Of a stretch of DNA of 64,000 bases, positions 17,701 to 24,439 are shown one piece after another. A program made the translations under genes and the position numbers. How positions within the stretch are numbered: the stretch's first letter is position 1; each line of letters begins with the position of its first letter. The notes under the pieces are model-generated. The model made no database searches. It was given only the letters and a program-made list of their open reading frames with translations, and was not told where the DNA came from. The stretch is from an uncultured Bryobacterales bacterium (GTDB taxonomy: Bacteria; Acidobacteriota; Terriglobia; Bryobacterales; UBA6623). The stretch spans positions 1,626,435-1,690,434 of the forward strand of contig OY282420.1 in NCBI GenBank assembly GCA_958295955.1. Direction: 5' to 3'.

Positions 17701-18536
17701 CGCTCGTCGAGCGCCTGCACGCCCTGATCGCCCAACCACCAGCGCCCGTGCTTGCGGGAAACCACGATGTCCGGCTCATAGTCAATGGCGAAAGGAGCGG
17801 TCTGGGCCGTGCCGAAAACGGCCGCCGCGTTGAAGCCGCCTTCTTCAAACGCGCGGATCACGGCGTCGGTCGCCTGGTTCATGCCCAACCGCCAGCCGTC
17901 GGCAAAGTCGATGAAAACCTTGGGCGCGCCGGGCTTGGCCCGCTGCGAAGCGGCATACCAACGTTCGTACTCCGCTACGGAAGGGAACAGCGCGGCGGAC
18001 TCCGGGTGATAGAAGCCGTCGTCAGGGGTCGGCTGCGGCGGCAGTTGCGGGCAGTCGCGGTCAAGCTGCCGCGCCGCCGTCGTCCACAAGAGACGAGTCA
18101 TGTTCTCCACGCCGCCGAACCGCCAGTAGTCGTCGATCCACTTTTCCTCGCCGTTGAAATCGGCGTTGCCCACGGCCAGGCGGGCGGTGTCGTGAGCGGG
18201 CAGCACCACCACCCGCGAGCCGCCTTCCGCCGCCCGCGCCAAGGCGCGGCGGAGCGGCCGGTTCAACGGGTCGGAGCGCCGGCCGCTAACGTAAATCGCC
18301 GCGTAGCGCGAGAAATCCGGCTCGCCGAGCGCGGGATCGTCGATTTCCTCCGGCAGCCGGTAGTCGTAGCGCACCCCGCTGCGGCTCGCCGCCTCGGCGA
18401 TCAGCAGCCGATACATGCTCGGAAACCCGAGAAACGCGATGCGCGGCCGCGTCAGCCAATACCCGCCCGCCGCCGCGGCCAGCGCCAGCCCGACGGCCAA
18501 CGCCGCGCGGCGCCCGGAAAAAACCTGTGTCCACAT
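14745..18536 (-). CDS. membrane-anchored CobN-like chelatase with LPETG tail
   Basis: A 1263-residue protein of the CobN/ChlH/BchH family, the large porphyrin- or corrin-binding subunit of class I metal chelatases. The core motif NYGTHGTHEFLPGRPLG is near residues 550-566. Other conserved stretches are LHVHGEPNTPAELAPM, NLYGINPAETPT, RIFGNSAGGYGTG and FGWQVTKPEAVDEYMW. Unlike cytoplasmic CobN it begins with a membrane segment (residues 11-28 after a basic FSGRR) and ends with LPETG (1238-1242), a hydrophobic helix (1243-1259) and RRSR. This places the body outside the cytoplasm and resembles a sortase-type sorting signal. The start ATG at 18536 is chosen because it opens the membrane segment. 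No ChlI/ChlD partner lies nearby. An HmuS-like role in metal removal from tetrapyrroles is possible. Confidence 0.88.
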   Translation of the reverse strand: MWTQVFSGRRAALAVGLALAAAAGGYWLTRPRIAFLGFPSMYRLLIAEAASRSGVRYDYRLPEEIDDPALGEPDFSRYAAIYVSGRRSDPLNRPLRRALARAAEGGSRVVVLPAHDTARLAVGNADFNGEEKWIDDYWRFGGVENMTRLLWTTAARQLDRDCPQLPPQPTPDDGFYHPESAALFPSVAEYERWYAASQRAKPGAPKVFIDFADGWRLGMNQATDAVIRAFEEGGFNAAAVFGTAQTAPFAIDYEPDIVVSRKHGRWWLGDQGVQALDERLDVPLLRGLSLLFTGETFEAYRQTRAGIRGAGLIMGAMVPELDGAIEPTLIEGLEAAWYGRRFEAFRQERIGRMVERARRWVRLKKAPNREKKIAIFYVSGIGKGRITAAGLNAPRSLARFLAAMRGAGYRLDNAPADERALLAEMLEKGRNVSFGRERDLQRLASREGVLLLPVRGYRAWFETLPQAMRLEVEASFGPPPGDLMTVERGGETFFVVPKLDYGNVLVLPQPVRGARMDAKLQHNDRVPPPHQYLAVYWWLREVWQADALLNYGTHGTHEFLPGRPLGQLADDWSDRVLGPLPNLYVYVMDNVGEALIAKRRGSAVTVSHQIPPLAAAEIRGEDAELAELYRATGRFLSQDEGALKETLRGRIAAAAHARGLDKDLGADWSQAPPSDERIAELRLHVHLIDEDKIPVGLHVHGEPNTPAELAPMIAAMLGGKAERGAAAQERAAEIRANFRRTEEEIARTLEALAGGYVSPGGGGDPLRNPRALPTGRNLYGINPAETPTRAAWEIGVALARAQLAAEQERLGRWPRKIGFTLWNTELIRQYGTDLAHIFYLLGVRPVWDHRSVVEDVELIPAAQLGRPRIDVVIQAASLFRDTFPDRLELLDKAVRLAAAARDGENYVAEHTDESETALKQAGMAADDARVLAAARIFGNSAGGYGTGLVAGIERSGEYADTGGLTAAYLARAGAVYTRGFEWGGAAPGAYAEQLRRADAVTLSRSTNVVGALTLDHYFEYLGGMTMAVRDVAGVSPETYLADVRDADLPRLETLREALTRDLRGKFWNPKWIRALREEGFSGAVEISQTATNLFGWQVTKPEAVDEYMWDTVFEIYHEDALGLGLPQWFDRENPFAYQNIAAVLLEAARKGYWQPAAGVVERLAAAYADSVERHGAAGDIRTVGNRRFADFVERRLAQAGRVESIAALRREFERPAAESVAGRRLVAADPPPAPAPGLPETGVGALVLLALAGVFWAGWRRSR

Positions 18537-18633
18537 GGGAATTCGCGGCGGTCGAGGGAACGCGGCAATACGCCTGAAGGGGCCGGCCCGACAACGGCCC
18601 ACGCCCTATTTTAGCGGTTTCTCCGCGCCGCGG

Positions 18634-19449
18634 TCATGGCAGGTCTTCTCGCGCAGCGGCCAGAATCTCGATGCCGATGGCGCGGCGCCCGTGCTTGACC
18701 GCCGCGCGCACAGTCGTGCCGCTGCCGGAAAACGGGTCGACGACCAAATCTCCGCAGTCGGTAAACAACTTGATGAAGAACTCCGGAAGCCATGCGGGGA
18801 ACGGCGCGCTGTGCCCCGTGTTGTGGGCCACGGGAGATGCATGCAGGACGTTCGACGGGTAAACCCTGCCGCGGCCTTCCCAGGCGCTGATGCGCCGGCC
18901 CACGCCGGAGCGCGTAGCTGACTCCCGGCGCGAAAAGTCATTGGCGCCCATGTTTTTCAATCGCGCCCTGGTCCAGTCGCCGGCGGGAACCATGACGGCT
19001 TCCTGGTTCATCTTGATGTTCCTGGTCTTGGAAAAATGCAGGATGCGTTCCCAGGAATCCCGAAACCGATACTTCCACTTGCCCGGCGCGGCAGTCGTCT
19101 TGTGCCAGACGTACTCTTCGACCCAGCGGAAACCGATTTCGCGCTTCAGATGCAGGACCAAATCGAGAACGTAGGTGTGGCGTTCGCCGTCAATGGCCTT
19201 TTCCTTGATATTCAGCACGAACGATCCCGTAGGCTTGAGGACGCGCAGCATTTCCGCCGCGCGAGGGGCGAACCAATCGACGTAATCGGCCGGGCTCACG
19301 CCGCCGTAGGTGCGCTTGCGGGCGTCGGCGTACGGCGGAGAGGTGACGATCAAATCCACGCTGTCCGCGGGCATGTCCCGCAAGACATGCAGGCAGTCTC
19401 CCGGCAGGATGCAGCCTTCGCCGCCGAGCAATTGCGCGCCGGGCGCCAT
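18634..19449 (-). CDS. DNA methyltransferase, N4-cytosine/N6-adenine type (beta class)
   Basis: A 271-residue SAM-dependent DNA methyltransferase. The catalytic motif IV is TSPPY (residues 36-40) in VDLIVTSPPYAD and the SAM-binding motif I is DPFSGSGTT (238-246) near the C-terminus; this order is the beta class. SPPY is more usual in N4-cytosine enzymes. Between them lies a short target region (residues about 95-200) with many aromatic and basic residues. No restriction enzyme is next to it, so it looks like an orphan methyltransferase. The ATG at 19449 overlaps the TGA of the CreD-like gene as ATGA, which implies translational coupling. Confidence 0.9.
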   Translation of the reverse strand: MAPGAQLLGGEGCILPGDCLHVLRDMPADSVDLIVTSPPYADARKRTYGGVSPADYVDWFAPRAAEMLRVLKPTGSFVLNIKEKAIDGERHTYVLDLVLHLKREIGFRWVEEYVWHKTTAAPGKWKYRFRDSWERILHFSKTRNIKMNQEAVMVPAGDWTRARLKNMGANDFSRRESATRSGVGRRISAWEGRGRVYPSNVLHASPVAHNTGHSAPFPAWLPEFFIKLFTDCGDLVVDPFSGSGTTVRAAVKHGRRAIGIEILAAAREDLP

Positions 19450-20837
19450 CACCGATCGCCTGCCGGCGGCTCGCCCCGCCGCGGCGCGGCGAGCTTGGCC
19501 GCGTACCAGTCCACGTTGCGCGTCGCATACATGACGGCCGCCAGAATCACGAACAGCCCGAGCGACCCCGCCAAAAGCGCATAGTCCTGAAGTTGCAGCA
19601 GCGCGTAGAGGCAGGCATAAAGGCCGGCCAGGACGCCCGCTACGGCAAGCGCCCGCCGCCGCGAGTCGAGCGCGGAGCTTGCATAGAAAAACACCAGCCC
19701 GGTCACGAGAGCGGCGGCCAGGCTGTAGGCAATCGGAAAGCCAAGCTGTTCGGCCAGCGCCAACTCCAACAGATAGAAAAGACACATTGCCGCGCCGATA
19801 AACAGGTATTGGATCGGATGCAGCCGCGCGCCGCCCGGCGCCTCGAAGAGCCAGATCGCTAGAAACGTCAACCCCAGGAACAGAATCTGATATTTGAGGC
19901 TGCGCTCCGTTTGGCGGTAGGCGTCCACCGGGGTCAGCAGATCGAAGCCGAACGCCGATTCCCCGATTGCCGCGCCGTGCTCGGTCCGCGACCAGCTTTG
20001 CGGGTAGTTGCGCCCCAGATGAGGAATGCGCCACTCGGCCGCGAACCCGTCCGGGCCGATGGTCGAGCTTGCCGGCAGGTAGGCGCCCTGAAAGCTGGGG
20101 TCGGGCCAATCGGCCTTGAGCGCCGCCTCGGTGTTCTTGGCCAGGGGAGCGAAGCGCAGCAGGAAGCTGCCTCTAAGCTCGAACGCGGCGGCGAAGCTCA
20201 TCGCGCGCGATGCGGCGGCAAGCGGAACCGGCGCGTGCAAACCGGGCGCCCCGGACGCCAACAACCCCGTGCCCGGCTCGAAAGGCAATTCCTTTCCCGC
20301 CCAGTTCAGCGCCGCTCGGTTCTGCACGGCGTGAACGTCGGAGATCTCGAAGACAAGCTGCGCCCGCGGCCAATCGATGCGTTGCGGCTCGGTCTTCCAC
20401 TGACTGAAATCGAGAGCGGCGAACCCTCCTTCGAGTCTTATCGCGGAAGAGTACGCCGGCATCTCGAATATGCCGCGCCGGCGCACCTCGGTTTCAAGCT
20501 CCGCGGCGATGCGCAGCTCTGCGGGCAAGAAGACCGCAACCGCCTCGCGTTCGCTGAAGCGGTCGTTGCCCGTCTCGGCATCTTTCTCGACCACGGCGTA
20601 GGTATAGGGAACGACCAGGTAAGGGCCGAAGACTTCTTGCCCGCGGCCCCACTTGGCGGAAATATCTTCCACCGCTTCGTACCGGGTCCGGCTGCGCTCG
20701 CCGACAAGGTCGGCAATGAACGATACGGGGATCTGCAGCAAAATGACAAGAAAACCGACGACGAGCAAGCGCAGAAACGGCGATTGGGTCAGGGTTTGCC
20801 AAGCGCCGGCCGGCGCAGGGGGCATGGCTGGGTTCAT
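19449..20837 (-). CDS. CreD-family inner membrane protein
   Basis: A 462-residue protein of the CreD (inner membrane protein, cell-envelope integrity) family. The N-terminal membrane segment is FLRLLVVGFLVILLQIPV. A large periplasmic domain of about 300 residues follows with family motifs such as SRTRYEAVEDISAKWG, FGPYLVVPY, GSFLLRFAPLAKNTE and DLLTPVDAYRQTERSLKYQ. The last 130 residues form four to six membrane helices, beginning LFLGLTFLAIWLFEA. In enterobacteria creD is under the CreBC regulon and its loss changes envelope behaviour; no CreB/CreC genes are seen here. The ATG at 20837 has an AAAGGAGCGG ribosome-binding site. It is the first gene of a pair with the DNA methyltransferase. Confidence 0.88.
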   Translation of the reverse strand: MNPAMPPAPAGAWQTLTQSPFLRLLVVGFLVILLQIPVSFIADLVGERSRTRYEAVEDISAKWGRGQEVFGPYLVVPYTYAVVEKDAETGNDRFSEREAVAVFLPAELRIAAELETEVRRRGIFEMPAYSSAIRLEGGFAALDFSQWKTEPQRIDWPRAQLVFEISDVHAVQNRAALNWAGKELPFEPGTGLLASGAPGLHAPVPLAAASRAMSFAAAFELRGSFLLRFAPLAKNTEAALKADWPDPSFQGAYLPASSTIGPDGFAAEWRIPHLGRNYPQSWSRTEHGAAIGESAFGFDLLTPVDAYRQTERSLKYQILFLGLTFLAIWLFEAPGGARLHPIQYLFIGAAMCLFYLLELALAEQLGFPIAYSLAAALVTGLVFFYASSALDSRRRALAVAGVLAGLYACLYALLQLQDYALLAGSLGLFVILAAVMYATRNVDWYAAKLAAPRRGEPPAGDR

Positions 20838-20923
20838 CGCTGCCGCTCCTTTGTTGCGGGTGCGCGAGGCCGCCCGCTCCGGGACCATGACGGACGCCTG
20901 CTTTGGGCCGACTGCTCGCTAAA

Positions 20924-20955
20924 TGGGATTAGCTGGGATTACCTGGGATTAGGTG
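20924..20955. repeat. 10-bp tandem repeat, three copies
   Basis: TGGGATTA followed by two variable bases is repeated at 20924, 20934 and 20944, with a degenerate fourth copy at 20954. It lies in the 231-base gap between the creD-like gene and the aminotransferase gene, which are divergent. No promoter is obvious in it. Confidence 0.7.
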
Positions 20956-21068
20956 GCATGCGCGCGGGCGAGACGATTTGGGACGCCTGGCCGCATCTTC
21001 ATTGTAGTCTGCAAAATGCGCGGCCCGGCCGAGCGGGCGGCGCGCATTGTTACACTTGCAATTCGCCC

Positions 21069-22235
21069 ATGCAGCCGGCAGCGCGCACGCACAAGCTTCA
21101 AGGGGAGGGCGCTTTCGAGGTCCTGGTCCGCGCCCGCAAGCTCGAAGCGCAGGGCCGCGACATCGTTCACATGGAAATCGGCGAACCCGATTTCGCCACC
21201 GCGGCGCATGTTGTCGAGGCCGGCAAGCGGGCGCTCGACGCCGGATTCACCAAGTACGGGCCGACCCAGGGCGACCCCGAACTGCGCGCGGCCGTCGCCG
21301 AGCACGTTTCCGCGACGCGGGGCATTGCCGTCGACGAATCGCAAGTCGTGATTACCCCGGGCGCGAAGCCGATTCTCTTCTTCTCGATGCTGGCTCTGCT
21401 CGAGCCCGGCGACGAGGCGCTCTATCCCGATCCCGGCTTCCCGATCTACAAATCAATGATCGGCTACTGCGGCGCGAAGCCCGTCCCGATTCCGCTTGTC
21501 GAAGAACGCGGTTTTTCGTTCGATCTCGATTGCTTCCGCGAGCGGCTGTCGGACCGCACCAAAATGGTGATCCTCAATTCGCCGCAGAACCCCACCGGCG
21601 GGGTCATCCCGGCCGAGGACGTCCGCGCCATTGCCGAGCTGGTCCGCGGCCGCGACCTGATCGTTCTCTCGGACGAGATTTACAACCTCATCGCCTTCGA
21701 CGAAAAGCCGGCCTCGATCGCCGCGGTCGAAGGCATGGCGGAGAAAACGATCGTCCTCGACGGCTTTTCCAAAGCCCACCGCATGACCGGCTGGCGCATC
21801 GGCTACGGCGTTTTTCCCAAGCGTCTTGCGGACGTCGTCTGCCTGCTGCAAGTCAATTCCGTTTCACACGCGGCAAGTTTCACCCAGCGGGCGGCGCTCG
21901 AGGCGCTGCGCGGCCCGCAAGACGGCGTGCAGGCGATGGTCGCGGAATTCAGGCGGCGCCGGGACTTCATCGTCGATGCGTTCAACGCCATCCCCGGCTT
22001 CCGCTGCGCGCGGCCCGGCGGCGCCTTCTACGCCTTTCCCAACGTCAGCGCTAGCGGACTCGGCTCGGCCGAGCTTGCCGAGCGCATCTTGCAGGAAGCG
22101 GGCGTGGCCTGCCTGGGCGGAAACGCCTTCGGCGCATACGGCGAGGGCTACCTGCGCTTCAGCTACGCTACGGCGCTCGAGCGCATCGAGACCGCCGTCG
22201 AGCGCATTCGCGCCATGATGGCCGCGGCGCGCTGA
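21069..22235 (+). CDS. class I/II pyridoxal-phosphate aminotransferase
   Basis: A 388-residue fold-type I aminotransferase of the aspartate aminotransferase family. The start ATG at 21069 gives the usual short N-terminal arm. Visible motifs: MEIGEPDFATAAHV, FTKYGPTQGDPELRAAV, VVITPGAKPILFFSM, ILNSPQNPTGGVI, LIVLSDEIYN (the PLP-contacting Asp and Tyr) and DGFSKAHRMTGWRIGY, with the PLP Lys in FSK. The C-terminal part (GGAFYAFPNV, YLRFSYATALERI) has the substrate carboxylate Arg in LRFSYA. Subfamily (aspartate, alanine, N-succinyl-diaminopimelate) cannot be settled from sequence. It converges on the DMT transporter gene with a 6-base gap. Confidence 0.93.
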   Translation: MQPAARTHKLQGEGAFEVLVRARKLEAQGRDIVHMEIGEPDFATAAHVVEAGKRALDAGFTKYGPTQGDPELRAAVAEHVSATRGIAVDESQVVITPGAKPILFFSMLALLEPGDEALYPDPGFPIYKSMIGYCGAKPVPIPLVEERGFSFDLDCFRERLSDRTKMVILNSPQNPTGGVIPAEDVRAIAELVRGRDLIVLSDEIYNLIAFDEKPASIAAVEGMAEKTIVLDGFSKAHRMTGWRIGYGVFPKRLADVVCLLQVNSVSHAASFTQRAALEALRGPQDGVQAMVAEFRRRRDFIVDAFNAIPGFRCARPGGAFYAFPNVSASGLGSAELAERILQEAGVACLGGNAFGAYGEGYLRFSYATALERIETAVERIRAMMAAAR

Positions 22236-22241
22236 AGCGGG

Positions 22242-23315
22242 CTAACCGCGGGGCCGCGGGAGGGGCGGCGCCGCTCTCGACGCCAGAGAAATGCCGATCA
22301 GCACGGCGGCGACGCCGGTCAGCAGCCGCGGCGTAATTTTTTCGCCGAAAACGATCGCGCTCATGAATACGCCGCACAACGGCGTCACGAACGAAAACAC
22401 CGAAACCGTTCCCGGCGTATGCTTGCGCAGCAGATAAATCCACAGCAGCAGGCCGGCGCCGCCGACCAGCAGCCCCTGGTAGAGCATGGCCAAGATCGGC
22501 GGCCAATCCAAGGGAACGCGCTCGCCGACCCCCTTGAAAACGACGCCGCCCGCCAGAAATACCGGCAGGCAGGCCAGCATCTGCCAGAACGCCGCCTTTT
22601 CGGGCCGTATCTTCTGCACGAGCCGCTGAACGTACACCGTGCGCACCGCGACCAGCAGCGCCGACAACAGCATCAGGGCATTGCCCAACGCCGGGTTGGG
22701 GGCCAGAACGGGGTCCGGGTTGCCGAAGAACACCCAGGCGACGCCGCCGAAGGCGACCGTCAGGCCCAGCGCCCGCGTCGGCGAAAGCCTGTCTTCGGGC
22801 ACGAAAAAATGGGCAATCAGGTTGGCCATGATCGGATTCATATTGATCAGCACCACCGCGTAGGCCGGCGAGGTGTAGTCGGCGCCCGTGTGCAGGATGG
22901 AGATCTGCACGGTAAAGAGCGCGGCCAGCAGGGCCAAGCGGGGAACCTCGTCGCGCTCGGGCCGCAGCTCGCGGCGGCGCAGCCGCGACCAGAGCCCGAC
23001 GGCCGCGCAACCGATCAACATGCGGCCGAACGCCGTCCACAAAGGCGGCAACGCGGTCAGCGCCGTTTTCAGGGCGACCTGGTTGCCGCCCCGAATCAAG
23101 CCGACCGTCAAGGCGAGAAAGGCCGATTGCGGACCGATAGGCTGGGCTGTCTTTGCGCCGCTATGCGACTGAACCCGACTTAACGCGATCGAGCGCGATT
23201 GCGGGCCGATAGGCTGGGCTGTCTTTGCGCCGCTATGCGACTGAACCCGACTTAACGCGATCGAGCGCGATTGCGGGCCGATAGGCTGGGCTGTCTTTGC
23301 GCCGGCGGGGTTCAA
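22242..23315 (-). CDS. EamA/DMT-family transporter with repeated N-terminal extension
   Basis: A drug/metabolite transporter superfamily permease with ten hydrophobic segments in two EamA halves. The first helix is FLALTVGLIRGGNQVALKTAL, which in this family normally lies close to the N-terminus. Here it is preceded by a 24-residue unit repeated more than twice, coded by the 72-bp tandem repeat at 23125-23304. The repeat has no ATG, GTG or TTG codon in frame, so translation must start at the TTG at 23315 or at a TTG inside the first helix. No clear ribosome-binding site precedes 23315. The repeat may have displaced the native start. Substrate unknown. Confidence 0.75.
   Translation of the reverse strand: MNPAGAKTAQPIGPQSRSIALSRVQSHSGAKTAQPIGPQSRSIALSRVQSHSGAKTAQPIGPQSAFLALTVGLIRGGNQVALKTALTALPPLWTAFGRMLIGCAAVGLWSRLRRRELRPERDEVPRLALLAALFTVQISILHTGADYTSPAYAVVLINMNPIMANLIAHFFVPEDRLSPTRALGLTVAFGGVAWVFFGNPDPVLAPNPALGNALMLLSALLVAVRTVYVQRLVQKIRPEKAAFWQMLACLPVFLAGGVVFKGVGERVPLDWPPILAMLYQGLLVGGAGLLLWIYLLRKHTPGTVSVFSFVTPLCGVFMSAIVFGEKITPRLLTGVAAVLIGISLASRAAPPLPRPRG
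23125..23304. repeat. 72-bp tandem repeat, about 2.5 copies
   Basis: Two full identical units span 23141-23212 and 23213-23284; a partial third runs to about 23304, and a diverged left end begins near 23125. The unit begins GCTGGGCTGTCTTTGCGCCG. Its length (24 codons) keeps the reading frame of the DMT transporter gene open. The copies are identical, which points to recent duplication. Confidence 0.95.
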
Positions 23316-23346
23316 GGGCTATGCCGCAATCTCGGGGGCCGCGGGG

Positions 23347-24189
23347 TCAGGTTCGCGCCCAAAGATCGCGGAGGAACCGCGTCCCCTCGATGGCGATGTC
23401 GTCCATCGAGGGCGCCAGGTCGCGCCAGATGGCCGTGGCCGCGGACAGGTCGGGGATATGCGCATTGAACGATTCGATCGTCAGCCAGCGGTCGTAGCCC
23501 GTGTCCTTGATCGCCCGCAGCACGTTGGGCCAATCGACATGACCGCTGCCGGGAATGCCGCGGTCGTTCTCGCAGGTATGCACGTGGAGCAGACGGTCGC
23601 CGCAGGCGCGGTAGGCATCGGCGATATTTTTGTCCTCGATATTCTGATGGAAGGTATCGAGCAGAATGCCGATCCGCTCGTGGCCGATCTCGCTGACGAA
23701 CTTGACGGCATCGGCGGCGGTATTCAGAAAGTAGGTCTCGAAGCGGTTGAGCGGCTCGACGCCGAGCGTAATGCCGGCATCGTCGAGGACGGGACCGAGC
23801 GCCTGATGGAATTCGACTCCCCACTTCCACTCGTCCGCGGTGCGCCGGCGGCCGGGCAAATAGCCGACGGGCGCATGCGTGGGGCCGGCAATCTGCTCGG
23901 CGCCGGCGTCGGCCGCGGTCCGGATCAGGGTTTTCCAATGCTCGACGGTGCGGGCGCGGACCCCGGCGTCGCCGGCGATGGGATTCATGCCCTCGGGGTT
24001 GACCGAGCAAAAATGCACCGCAAGGTCTTCCTCAGCGCACGTCTTGCGCACCGCCGCCGTATCGAGATCGGCAGGAACGAAAACGGGAATCTCTATGCCG
24101 TCCACTCCCGCCTCTTTCAGCGCTGCGAAGGGATATTTCCGCGGCTCAAAAGACCCGGACCAAATCAGCGTGTTGACTCCGAACTTCAT
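23347..24189 (-). CDS. sugar epimerase/isomerase, D-tagatose/D-psicose 3-epimerase-like TIM barrel
   Basis: A 280-residue AP endonuclease 2-type TIM barrel close to ketose 3-epimerases. It starts MKFGVNTLIWSGSF at the ATG at 24189. Metal and catalytic motifs are in the usual order: GVEPLNRFETYFLNT (first Glu), ILLDTFHQNIED (Asp and His), LHVHTCENDRGIPGSGHVDW (His and Arg) and LTIESFN (second Glu). This set is the Mn2+ site of the D-tagatose 3-epimerase family. The enzyme should invert C3 of a keto sugar such as tagatose, psicose (allulose) or a related sugar. It is upstream of nothing in an operon; the next gene (mod) is divergent after a 250-base gap. Confidence 0.9.
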   Translation of the reverse strand: MKFGVNTLIWSGSFEPRKYPFAALKEAGVDGIEIPVFVPADLDTAAVRKTCAEEDLAVHFCSVNPEGMNPIAGDAGVRARTVEHWKTLIRTAADAGAEQIAGPTHAPVGYLPGRRRTADEWKWGVEFHQALGPVLDDAGITLGVEPLNRFETYFLNTAADAVKFVSEIGHERIGILLDTFHQNIEDKNIADAYRACGDRLLHVHTCENDRGIPGSGHVDWPNVLRAIKDTGYDRWLTIESFNAHIPDLSAATAIWRDLAPSMDDIAIEGTRFLRDLWART

Positions 24190-24439
24190 TTCCCGACACC
24201 GTGCCTTTCAACAACGCGCTATTATGCCAGACCCCGGCGGCCCGGTTGCGGACGGGGGCCGCGCGAGCGGGCCGCGCGCTATGGCGAGCATGGAGCCCGA
24301 AGCGCGCAAGAGCGCTCAGGGTGGGGCGCCGCGGAGACCCGCGCGCGCAGGGCAAGCCGCCGCCGGCGGCGTGGCTGCCGAGTGATAAAATACCGTCTGC
24401 CCGAACGGCGGCTCGCTCGGGTTTGCTGCAGTTCCGTTC

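Noticed and set aside
24190-24439. Possible tRNA or small RNA between the epimerase and mod
   Set aside because: No cloverleaf or T-loop consensus was seen; the segment is GC-rich with only weak hairpins.
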